Source: Caenorhabditis remanei (lineage: Eukaryota > Nematoda > Chromadorea > Rhabditida > Rhabditidae). Taken from it: 64,000 nucleotides of DNA. Positions 1 to 8,935 of this stretch are shown one piece after another (within the stretch, counting starts at the first letter, position 1; each line of letters begins with the position of its first letter). Under the pieces are notes generated by a model. The model did not search any database, had not been told where the DNA came from, and saw only the letters and a program-made list of their open reading frames with translations. The DNA lies in NCBI RefSeq assembly GCF_010183535.1, contig NC_071332.1:18662001-18726000 (forward strand), in the 5' to 3' direction. Made by a program: the position numbers and the translations under genes.

Positions 1-149
1 AAGATTCAAACCAGTGTTACTCGAACTGTACGACTTCGTGATCATGTTTTGTTTTTTGATTAAAAGTTTCGAATGTTCCACTGCTGATATCTGTACAATG
101 AAGATGACACTTCTCGCAAGCACACTGGAAACTTTATTTCAGAAATTTG
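1..149. other. 3' flank of the first F-box gene
   Basis: No gene. It holds the 3' end of the minus-strand gene that stops at 150. An AATAAA on the minus strand (TTTATT at 133-138) lies 12 bases past the stop. The segment with CTGATATCTGTACAA and GATGACAC around 85-112 recurs after other subfamily-1 genes and pseudogenes (near 8690, 14690, 22980, 27500, 35765 and 44285). Confidence 0.6.
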
Positions 150-1446
150 TTAAAGCAATAAATTAATAAAACAATAGGGTAACAAAACAATCAGAAAAGA
201 CAAACAAATGAAAAATACATCATAATCAAGGTTCCAATTGAAACTAGTCGAAAAGAAAATGAAAAAAGATTCACAGAAAAGAACAAAGCATAAAAACAGT
301 CTTTCGAAAAGTTCAACACATGAATTGTAAATTGTAGAAATGATTGAAAACTGATTTGGCTCAATATTTCTTGTATTATTAGTAGATTCCGGCCAAACGT
401 AGAAACAAACTGTTTTATAATTTGAAATTCGGATTGTTGCTTGTCTGCCGTCGACTCTTGTTATATCAAATTCAGAAGTAATCCTTTCAAACAAATCCTC
501 CGGAACAAACCGTTTTACATTCCCCAAAACCCGGAATTCTCTCTTTGTTTCAATGGGAACTGAAACAGCGTCGAGTCCATTCAGAAGGAGATCCACACTG
601 GGATAACCGTATATTCTCACTTCCAAGTATTCCAGTCGATCATTACATATTTTCTTTGTCCACAACTTGAAATAGCGGTTCAGGTCTCTCACGTTAAGCG
701 TTACTTTATGAAGCTCAAGTACCTTAGTGTTCGTAATCCACAGATCATTAAGAGTAATCAACTTGTTAAAATATTTTAAAATCACGGTGTCGAAATTCCC
801 TCTGAGAATTTCTCGAAGGTGATTGCGGTTTTGGAAGCGACAGAAGATAGTAACTGCAGAAGATACTGGCAAAACAGTTCTCAAAACTTTGAGAAGTTGT
901 CTTTCTTTTTGAAATAATGTTTTATCAAAAAGAACGTTAGAGGACCAACGGTTTTCAACAACAACTTCATCAATTTTCGGAAGTTTTGCGATGATTGGGA
1001 TGCTATCGTGTTCAGAATGTTCAGCGACTATGAACTGATTGATCGACTTGCAATGCATGACGTCCATAATTGAAAGGACATAGTCCACTGGGAATGGACT
1101 ACCGGTGCACCCAGTGAAGTACCCTTGATATCGATAAAATAAATAGTTAAATTGATCGTTAAATATATGCTTTACAATGGCAAATTCTTCACTATTTTCA
1201 GAAAAGACTTTCATCTCGATTCTATTATCATCCAACCTCAAATTGACATACTTCCACTTCATTTTGAGAAGTTTCACAAACTTTCTGACACGTTTGGAGA
1301 GAATCGACAACAAGATTCTAAAAAAAAGAAGTACTGAAAACAGAGATCATATAAGTTTCTACTCACCTTTCCATTAATTCCATTTGTTCCAAGACAGGCA
1401 TAAGTACAAGGTACGGAAGACGGAGAAGAGGAAATGCTGTCGTCAT
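150..1446 (-). CDS. F-box/FBA_2 protein, subfamily 1, with hydrophobic C-terminal tail
   Basis: Probable SCF ubiquitin-ligase receptor of the nematode FBA_2 class. Model: exon 1 1446-1367 (80 bases), intron 1366-1318 (49 bases, GTGAGT to TTTTAG), exon 2 1317-150, giving 415 aa. Exon 1 encodes MTTAFPLLRLPYLVLMPVLE, the first half of the F-box. Exon 2 continues it with RILLSILSKR. The FBA_2 domain, roughly residues 195-335, shows LNDLWITN, DLNRYFKLW, RLEYLEV, DGRQATIRI and FYVWPES. After about residue 355 comes a hydrophobic tail (LFLCFVLFC and VFFICLSFLIVLLPYC) that is absent from the plus-strand paralogues, which stop earlier. The start ATG is the one shared by all copies. The gene is divergent from the plus-strand copy at 1700 and shares a 253-base promoter with it. 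The family call is strong; the targets are unknown. Confidence 0.87.
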
Positions 1447-1699
1447 CTCGGTAGAAGAAGAGGGAATACAAATGAGAAGGAATCAATGAATATGTCTGGT
1501 TCAGTAGTGGTGAGACCGCGACGCACGACCGCGACGCGGTACTCTGGGAAGATCAACACGACTCTGTCTATTCTCCATTGTTCTCCTCCCCGACCTTCCC
1601 AGAGTACCGCGTCGCGGTCGTGCGTCGCGGTCTCACCACTACTGAACCAGACATATTCATTGATTCCTTCTCATTTGTATTTCCACTCCTTCTATCGAG
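1447..1699. promoter_or_regulatory. Bidirectional promoter with two mirrored copies of the F-box upstream cassette
   Basis: The region between two divergent F-box starts contains the cassette core twice in opposite orientation, at 1512-1539 and 1607-1634. Each core is two copies of ACCGCGACGC separated by three bases, followed by an ACTCTGGGAAG motif. Between each core and its ATG lies a segment with ATTGATTCC and CATTTGTAT, then CGAGATGACGAC at the start codon. The two halves form a large imperfect palindrome. The promoter role is inferred from the constant position upstream of about 20 genes. Confidence 0.65.
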
Positions 1700-2300
1700 A
1701 TGACGACTGCATTTCCTCTTCTCCGTCTTCCGTACCTTGTACTTATGCCTGTTTTGGAACAAATGGAATTAATGGAAAGGTGAGTAGAAACTTCTGTTTC
1801 GTATATTATGAATTGAAATTTTTGTGTGCAAGGAAAGAGCCTCCCGCCCCCTCGTGACGGCTACGCCTACTCCCATTTCAAAATGGTGTTCTGGAATGAC
1901 GAGCGCTCTTTGCACTGAGAAGTGTGAATTGATAATACGGTTCCTTTTTCAGAATTGCACTCTCTCTTCTTTCCAAACGTGCCAGAATGTTCTTGAAACT
2001 ACTTAAAATGAAGGGTGAGTATATCAATTTATGTCTGACGGATAACAAAATCAAGATTGGAGTGTTGTTTGATAATGGTGAACAATTGAGAATGGATATT
2101 TCAATGATCAGATATCAAGAAGTTTCAATGATCGTATATTATCAAAACTTGACGTGTGAACATTATAACATTCAACGGTGGCATGGTACACTACCTCCAA
2201 TGGATTACGTCCTCCCGATCATGGACGTCACTCACTGCATGTTAGTTAAGCAATTGGTATTCCCAAAAGTATCTGAACTCGACCCTGGATACGACACTAC

Positions 2301-2655
2301 TGTAAGGTATCGACTGGATTCAACGGACTGATAATTCTAACATTCATTGTCTGCGTCTCCACGCGCACTTCTATCTCTCACCCTTTGTCATTGTCACACC
2401 ATTTGACCTCTCCCGTTTGCCCTACGCCCGCGGGCGCCATTGTCTCCCACCCCCAGATCAGTATATAAGGCCGAGCGCAAGCTCATTCGAGGCCGGTCTC
2501 CGTACCCCTAACTTGTTGCCTTTTCTCTCGTTTCTTACCTTTGTTATTCCCTTATCCCCAGCGCCACTTTATCTGTAACACTTAGCTTTTAGTCAATAAA
2601 CTCTTATTAGCGCATAACCGTTTATCCTTTGTCTTAAACACACATAATCGGTACT
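2301..2655 (+). repeat. 5' LTR
   Basis: Begins TGTAAGGTATCG and ends AATCGGTACT. A TATATAA box is at 2462-2468 and an AATAAA at 2595-2600, as expected for promoter and poly(A) functions. The end is not the usual CA: the shared sequence of the two LTRs ends in TACT. Confidence 0.9.
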
Positions 2656-2672
2656 GGTAGCAGCGAGTCGCG
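2655..2672 (+). other. Candidate tRNA primer-binding site
   Basis: TGGTAGCAGCGAGTCGCG directly follows (overlapping by one base) the 5' LTR and starts with TGG, the complement of a tRNA CCA end. I could not assign the tRNA. Comparison with tRNA 3' ends of a Caenorhabditis genome would decide. Confidence 0.5.
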
Positions 2673-4457
2673 TCTCAATTTTGAGACGTTTAAACACCCA
2701 CCCACCCACCCCGCTTTTCATTGATTTTTAGTGCGCTCGGGCTTTTACTTCCCTTTTTCTAGTTAACAGGAGGGCCCGCCTGTAGTTTTAGGTTAGTAAT
2801 TGTAGGTTTAAATAGGTAGTTTCTAGGTAAAATTTAGCATTTTTAAGGTTTCACGTAGGTTAATGGGAAGCGCGACTTTTTGACCGTCTTCACCGGTCGT
2901 TTTTGTAAGCTTACGTCAACGCGCTTCTAGAAAAGCCGTTCGTCGCACCCCTCTCTTCCCCTCTTAACAAAACTGTGTGATCAGCAGTTTTTCGGTCCGT
3001 TTTAACTCGTTACCGTTTCTCCGTCGGTAAATCACCCCGACAGAGCTCCCTCTTCCCTTTTTGGGACTCCTTCTAGTTCGCGACGGATTGGAACAACACA
3101 TCTCGACCCGTCATCGATTTTCGGACAACGACACAAGGAAAATCGCGACAATCACTCTCAACTCGACTACAGGACAGTTTTTCCCGTCGAAAGTCGGTAA
3201 GTTAGCGCATTCCTGGTTACAGGGAGTCGTGTGGGGTTAGAAACGGGGTTGACCACCGTGTCAACCCTCTAACTGCCACCTTCTCTCTCAGGAATCGCTT
3301 CTGTCCATAAGACACGTAGTTCTCTACACAACATTTAAACCTTACTTCTGTTGTCGTGAGACAGCAGAGTGAGCTACCCTCGATAAATTTTTATCAGATT
3401 TTGGTCGGCGAATGGCTATGAAGGATGATTTGCGGTGAAGGCAAAGGCCTCAGGATTGAGCGCCATTTCAGGTTCAACCCCCAGTGAAAATACGGAACAT
3501 CCAGAAATGATTTCGTTAGTTGATCCCCAGTGAAGAATAAGGAGCACCCAGTGATGGCTCGATTGTTATTTCCCAGTGAAAATACGGAACACCCAGAGAC
3601 AGTTCGATTGTGCCCCTACACGAGCTAGGAACAAGGCACGGAAGTTCGAGAAGACTTCGGAGCTCCATCGGCGACCGAGGGAACGAAAGGAGACAGGTAG
3701 TCGGAAGATATCTGTCAAATCGACCCTTTGGACAGGGAAGAAGCGCCACAAGCACGTGGCAAAGGATTATCGACATCCGAAATAGTCGAGGAGTAAAAAG
3801 GAAGCAAGTCGACAAGCCATCGACGTCAAACAACGAAGCTTAGCCGAGAAGAAGGAGTTTTTCGCTGAAAAACGGACGAAGGCGCACACAACGTCATCAT
3901 TTATCGGTTCGGAAGCATCAAAAGGCAGAGACGGACGTCGGATTGTCACCACGGGACGTCGGAAGAGGAAAAACGCCTGAAATATCTGAAATTCCACTCG
4001 TTCTCCACGTTTTTCGACGCGAAGAAATAACATTCTTCGTAAATCAATGAAGTACAGTAAGAACTTCTCGAGGAAGGCGCATGGAAAGGCGCAGCCGACA
4101 GGTCTCGCCACGACAAACCGCAGACGCGACCGCGTCGCCTACCGTAAGCTGGAGCGAGCGACAACAACAACAACAAGTCGTCATTTTGGTTTTCGAAAGT
4201 CGCCGGAATAGTTTTTCTCTCCGTTTTCGCTGTTTTCGCCAAAATTTTTGCGTTTCTTTTGCTTAGAAATAATTTTAGCAAGCGTTTTAGCTTATTTCGT
4301 GATAAAACGCCGCTCAAATTCGCAAAATTCTTGAGAAAGACAAAATTTCGTCTTGGCCTAAAATATTTTTCGCTGTTTATCGTTAGTTTTTGTCAATTAC
4401 GGACTATTTCTGCCCTCATCCGTCTCTATTCGTCTAGGCTACGCTTATATTTTCAGA
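2673..4457 (+). other. LTR-element leader with splice-like signals
   Basis: About 1.8 kb without a convincing protein. A strong donor-like GTAAGT sits at 3197-3202, and an acceptor-like TTTTCAG at 4450-4456 comes directly before the open gag frame. Around 3225-3300 and 4515-4590 there are two related stretches (GGGGTTGACCACCGTGTCA and GGGGCTGACCACTGTGTCA). A spliced or trans-spliced gag mRNA is therefore plausible. No in-frame initiating exon was resolved: the exon 4081-4143 ending at GTAAGC has the wrong phase. Confidence 0.45.
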
Positions 4458-6446
4458 CTGGAACGTCAAAGCAACAACCGTCAAGGAGGAGAAGGCTACG
4501 CCGAAGCGACACAGGTCAGTCACGGGGTTGGTGAAGGGGCTGACCACTGTGTCAGCCCGCCAACTGCCGTTTCTGATCTCGCTGAGGTCACTCCTCCGGT
4601 CATACGCATAAAACCGAGCGGTGCTCTGGGTGAAAGCCTGAGCCCGTCTCGAAATACACTTGAAACAGCTGGTATCTCGGGCTTCGGCTTGAATACAGCT
4701 TACATTGATAATCGGTTGAAAGAAATCGGAGAAATCCGGGATCTGGAAAACATTTCAGGTGGCAAAGATATAGCGGCCAACCAAAGGAGATACACCGAAG
4801 AACAAGTCAGAGCAAACGACGAAGAAGACTACGAGGACGATTTCATTCCTCAAGTAATGGCGCTGTCGTACGGGACAGCCTTTCCAGTGGAAAGTTACGG
4901 CGGAACAACCCGAGAAGACTTCAATGGATTCGTTCGGGCATTCAACGATCGAATTTTAGCAATGGATGCGGATGCTTCGGATGAAGACAAAAAGCGGGTG
5001 TTCCTCACAGCGCTTAAAGATCAAGCAAGGGACAGAGCAGAGAGTATTCTGACGGATAACCCGAATGCAACATTCAAGGACATCGTTCAAGGAATGAAGG
5101 CGATTTTCGTGGGCACAAGTCACATGCAAAGAAACAAGGCACTTTTGCGTTCATGCAAGCAAGTCTCCGGAGAGTCTGCCGACTCCTTCTTCCACAGGAT
5201 CAGCAAACTGGCTAAGCAGTCGTACCCAGGTAACTCCGGGTTTCAGAAGGAAGTCACACTGGAACAGTTCCTGAATGGCTTGAACCAGACAATTAGGACT
5301 CAGGTCAGGCTCCGTACACCAGCTACTCCCGAAGAGGCACTCAGTTTCGCTCAAACCGTTGAAGGATGCTTAACACCGGCAGATCAACCCGCATCATGTG
5401 CTCAACTCCCTGAATTGATATCCTCGCTGACAAACATGGTCGTCGACCTTCAGAACCAGCACAGCCGACGTGACGTCTCTCGAAACAACAGAGAAAGAAA
5501 CTACAACGAAAGTGGAAACGAGTGGTCCGAAAGAAAGTGTTACTATTGCCAAAAGACCGGACACTACCTTCGAGGTTGCCGTCAGAAGAGGGAAGATCGC
5601 GAGAACGGAATCATCAACCAACGATCCAACAGGACTTGGAACCCGCGAGATAGTCACCCGGTAGATGTCAACGCAGTTTGTCGACACGACGAAGTGGAGG
5701 CTCTTCGCAATGCAATCAAGGCGAGAGATGAGCAGCTTGAAGAGTTCAAGAGGCGGCACGACAGGATGTTCCATGATGGTTCCTACTCGTCTGAAAGCAA
5801 CGCGAGCGTTTCCATGATACACTGGCCTACGCAAGTAGCGGAGCAGAGCCCACAAGTGCATCAGGCTGTCTTCAATCAGCATCGTATCGGATCGGAGCAG
5901 ATCACAGCTCAGGTACCAATCAAAGCCAACGGCTTCAGGTGTAGCGCGTTGTTCGATACGGGATCCAACATCACCATTGCTGGCGACAACACACGCAAGA
6001 TTCTGGAAATCGAGCAGCTGATAAAGACTCCCATCGACCACGCCTGTGGCATAGGAGGAAACCAGGTAAAAATGGCCGGCTCCGCCGACATTCTCTTCCA
6101 GATTGGCTCCGTGAGCATCAGTCAGCGTACCTACTTCACTGTCGGTAGTTGCACCCCTGGAAACCCACGCAGTTACGATGTCATCTTTGGCAACGACTTG
6201 CTGTCAAGGTTGCCGATGTTCGTCTTCGACTATGTCAACGCATCACTCCATATTGGGAAGGACATCCTGCCACTCGGTACCAACCCACCCGCAACTCCGA
6301 GCCCATCGCAGTTCGACATCAAGGTCGCGGAAGAAACGGTAAATCCCTCCAAGATTGGAGCGGATTGTGAAGGGTGCTATCCCAGGGGAATTCAGTCGCA
6401 CCTCGGAGCTCACTATTCTGACAGCACCACCGAGTCTGCCAAGTGA
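4458..6446 (+). CDS. Gag-protease polyprotein of the LTR element
   Basis: Structural and processing protein of the retrotransposon. The frame is open from the acceptor-like TTTTCAG (4450-4456) to TGA at 6444-6446, about 662 codons. No ATG occurs before about 4857, so the true start probably lies in an upstream exon. Order of domains: a gag/capsid-like helical region (about 4900-5370, with FNGFVRAFND and GESADSFFHRISKLAK), one CCHC zinc knuckle at 5538-5579 (CYYCQKTGHYLRGC), and an aspartic protease with FDTGSN (5951-5968) and a later DVIFGNDLL. This gag-knuckle-protease order is typical of Ty3/gypsy elements. The stop codon overlaps a splice-donor-like GTGAGT (6443-6448), which suggests that a downstream pol was once joined here by splicing and has been deleted. 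Confidence 0.8.
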   Translation: MERQSNNRQGGEGYAEATQVSHGVGEGADHCVSPPTAVSDLAEVTPPVIRIKPSGALGESLSPSRNTLETAGISGFGLNTAYIDNRLKEIGEIRDLENISGGKDIAANQRRYTEEQVRANDEEDYEDDFIPQVMALSYGTAFPVESYGGTTREDFNGFVRAFNDRILAMDADASDEDKKRVFLTALKDQARDRAESILTDNPNATFKDIVQGMKAIFVGTSHMQRNKALLRSCKQVSGESADSFFHRISKLAKQSYPGNSGFQKEVTLEQFLNGLNQTIRTQVRLRTPATPEEALSFAQTVEGCLTPADQPASCAQLPELISSLTNMVVDLQNQHSRRDVSRNNRERNYNESGNEWSERKCYYCQKTGHYLRGCRQKREDRENGIINQRSNRTWNPRDSHPVDVNAVCRHDEVEALRNAIKARDEQLEEFKRRHDRMFHDGSYSSESNASVSMIHWPTQVAEQSPQVHQAVFNQHRIGSEQITAQVPIKANGFRCSALFDTGSNITIAGDNTRKILEIEQLIKTPIDHACGIGGNQVKMAGSADILFQIGSVSISQRTYFTVGSCTPGNPRSYDVIFGNDLLSRLPMFVFDYVNASLHIGKDILPLGTNPPATPSPSQFDIKVAEETVNPSKIGADCEGCYPRGIQSHLGAHYSDSTTESAK

Positions 6447-7021
6447 GTTTCTGTTCGTGGCTCCAACGGTAATGTCATCTAACAACGTCGCGTCGATGAT
6501 CACGGACGCTTCTGAAAATCCACCAGGAGTCGTACAATAAACTCCGGAGGGACAACTATTGCTCCACAAGCAGGGACTAGACACATCAAACACGACCACC
6601 AAGCGCCATGGCCCAGTGGACAAAATTTGGCCGAAAGAATAAGTTTTCCTAGGTCTAAGTTTAACTTGGTTTAGTAGACCAGGGACGGTCTCGTTTAAAA
6701 AAGGGAGCCGGGAAATGTCATCTTGGATGCATTTCTTGGCGGAGACCTAGGAAAAGCGGTTCCCAAACCAATTTTCACACCCTTTTTGAACCCCCAAATT
6801 TCCATGACTTTTGTTCGGTTTCCAGAGAAATTCGTTCGCTGCAAACATTGGTTCTACACTGGACACTCTAGTCACGTGAGCTCTGGCCACTTCGGCAACA
6901 CACTTCGTGTCAATCAGGCAACACCGTGGTCCAAACCAAGCAGTCGAAGGATGATCGATGGATCAAGTCATCAGTCCGTTCTTTGGACGATCGAGGACGA
7001 TCTCGAATAAAAGATGGGAGG
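6447..7021 (+). other. 3' internal region of the LTR element and polypurine tract
   Basis: Only 575 bp separate the gag-protease stop from the 3' LTR. A 95-codon open frame at 6723-7010 and an acceptor-like TTTCCAG near 6820-6826 may be a scrap of a deleted pol 3' end; I recognise no domain in it. The purine run 7009-7021 is the plus-strand primer site. Confidence 0.5.
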
Positions 7022-7376
7022 TGTAAGGTATCGACTGGATTCAACGGACTGATAATTCTAACATTCATTGTCTGCGTCTCCACGCGCACTTCTATCTCTC
7101 ACCCTTTGTCATTGTCACACCATTTGACCTCTCCCGTTTGCCCTACGCCCGCGGGCGCCATTGTCTCCCACCCCCAGATCAGTATATAAGGCCGAGCGCA
7201 AGCTCATTCGAGGCCGGTCTCCGTACCCCTAACTTGTTGCCTTTTCTCTCGTTTCTTACCTTTGTTATTCCCTTATCCCCAGCGCCACTTTATCTGTAAC
7301 ACTTAGCTTTTAGTCAATAAACTCTTATTAGCGCATAACCGTTTATCCTTTGTCTTAAACACACATAATCGGTACT
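7022..7376 (+). repeat. 3' LTR
   Basis: The same 355-bp sequence as the 5' LTR, with TATATAA at 7183-7189 and AATAAA at 7316-7321. It is followed by the second copy of the target duplication CTAC. Confidence 0.9.
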
Positions 7377-8116
7377 CTACTATCCCACTCCTCGCAAAGC
7401 TTCCAAAGATTGATGAAGTCGGTGTGGAGGACTTCACTTCGAACAGTTTTTCTTGGGACTCAATTCTTCAAAACATTTTGAGAATCGTTTTTCCAGTAAC
7501 TTCTGCAGTTACCATTCCTTATCACGCCCTAAAACCCGAAGAACTCCGAGAAATTATCAGAGGGAATTTTGAGTCTGTGACTGTGAGAAAATATAGTGTT
7601 GACTACATGCCAAATCACGATATGAAGTTTTCTCTTAACGATTTGAAGATGACAAACGTTAGGTCACTCGAGATTGCTGGCCCAGCTTTTGAAGTGGAAG
7701 ACCTAAACCGTTATTTCAAGTTGTGGAAGCAGAAAAAATGTAATTCTCGATTGGAATATTTGCAAGTGGCGACAATGGGATGTGAAAGGAGGAAACTGAT
7801 AAATCTCCTTCTGAAAGGACTCAAAGTTGGTATATATTGTTACTTTGGAACAGAGCAAACATTCCGGGTATTGGGGAATATAAAACAGTTTATTTCGGAG
7901 ATTGAGGATGAGAGGCCTACTTGGGAAACTGAAATAACAAGATCGGACGGGAGAACAGCAACAATCAGAATTGGATCTCATGGAACGGTTTGTTTCTACG
8001 TTTGGCCAGAATCTACTGATGATACAACAAATATTGAGCCAAATCAATCTTCATTCATGCGTAAATTTTCTTTTATTTCTAATTTCTACAATTCATTTAT
8101 TGAACGTTTCAAATAA

Positions 8117-8309
8117 CTGTTTTTATGCTTTCTTTTCTCCTGTAAGTTTTGCTTCCGTTTTAATTTTTGACTGTCTATTCAGATTTTCTAACTTTTTTGT
8201 CCTTCATTTCATTTGTTACTCACTGTATCTGTTTTTATATTTGTTGAGTAATTTGCACTTTGTTTTTTTGTCGACAAGTAAATTTTTTTTTAAATGAAGA
8301 TTTATGTAT
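8117..8309 (+). other. 3' flank of the broken F-box copy
   Basis: Matches the sequence after the intact paralogue (26994-27180). Although it lies after the stop codon here, it is homologous to the coding hydrophobic tail of the minus-strand genes (for example CTGTTTTTATGCTTT directly after the TAA). Confidence 0.6.
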
Positions 8310-8550
8310 TATGTTGTCCCATAAGTTTTCGAACATATTTTTGTTATTTTGCTATAGGACGGAGAGCAAGAATCAAACCAAATAGTACATGTTTTCCATT
8401 ATATAAGACGTCGGGTGTATTAACAATAACATTCTTTTCTTCTGGCTGCCTCCTCTCAATGAACGCGGCACCAATCTTTGTCCCCGACCGACTTCATATT
8501 CGTCATGCCATTTTATTTTTGTTTCTATCTAACTCCGAAATCACTGAGAT
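8310..8550. mobile_element. Possible mariner-type transposon fragment
   Basis: At the corresponding point of the paralogous block (about 27180-27365) a different sequence is present, so one copy has been replaced. Here the segment starts TATGTTGTCCCATAAGTTTT, which resembles terminal repeats of mariner elements. No second terminal repeat and no transposase frame were found. One-ended fragment at best. Confidence 0.3.
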
Positions 8551-8935
8551 TCGAAGCAACGACCTCTGCGAAAAATGAAAGCACGTCGGTTCAGGATCCT
8601 ATCCGGTGAAAAAGTAGAATCGAGAGACCGCCACGCACGACCGCAACGCGTTAGCTGTATGGCCAAACTCTATGATTAGACCACTGCTGATATATGTACA
8701 AGGAAAATGACTCGTCTGGCAAAGGCAGCCTTGAATATTTATTTCAGAACATTTTTGAAGCAATAAATAAATAAAACAGCAGGCTAAAAAAACAGTCAAC
8801 AAAAATGCAAACAGGAGATAAGTTCATCATAATCTTGCTTAAAATTGAAACTAGTAGAAAAGAAAAAGAAAACAGATTCACAAGCAAGAAGGCATAGCCC
8901 TTAATTGGAAAACCCTGCTTAATTTTTAAAACCAG
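8551..8935 (-). pseudogene. Orphan F-box 3'-end relic
   Basis: Near-identical to 27364-27785. It contains the downstream copy of the cassette core (8624-8650) and, on the minus strand, a decayed hydrophobic-tail sequence (8744-8944) like the C-termini of the subfamily-1 genes. The rest of that gene is not here; the insertion starting at about 8936 follows directly. Confidence 0.6.

Larger units (their letters stand above)
2301..7376 (+). mobile_element. Non-autonomous Ty3/gypsy-like LTR retrotransposon
   Basis: A 5,076-bp element with two 355-bp LTRs (2301-2655 and 7022-7376) that I read as identical. It is flanked by the 4-bp duplication CTAC (2297-2300 and 7377-7380). The empty site is visible in the paralogue at about 26250-26265. 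A polypurine tract (7009-7021, AAAAGATGGGAGG) abuts the 3' LTR. A primer-binding-like TGGTAGCAGCGAG starts at the last base of the 5' LTR. The interior holds a leader of about 1.8 kb, a gag-protease reading frame to 6446, and then only 575 bp before the 3' LTR. No reverse transcriptase, RNase H or integrase motif is present, so it should depend on a helper element. LTR identity and intact flanking frames point to very recent insertion. Confidence 0.9.
1700..8116 (+). pseudogene. F-box/FBA_2 gene split by an LTR retrotransposon
   Basis: Exon 1 is 1700-1779 (80 bases), the intron 1780-1952 (173 bases), and exon 2 runs 1953-2300 then 7381-8116 around an LTR element. The coding frame is open on both sides and matches across the insertion. 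Without the element and one copy of the 4-bp target duplication it would encode 387 aa, the same length as the near-identical intact paralogue at 25657-26993. As it stands, translation enters the 5' LTR and stops at 2331 after 152 codons, before the FBA_2 domain. The right part retains LNDLKMTN, DLNRYFKLW, RLEYLQV, DGRTATIRI and FYVWPES, and ends in ERFK. There are no other breaks, so inactivation looks recent. Rescue by splicing out the element cannot be excluded but no fitting acceptor was seen. Confidence 0.85.

Noticed and set aside
4081..4143. First coding exon of gag (ATG to GTAAGC donor)
   Set aside because: Splicing to the acceptor at 4456 would give the wrong phase for the gag frame.
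5394..6041. 215-codon minus-strand frame under the gag gene
   Set aside because: Antisense shadow of the gag-protease frame with no recognisable domain.
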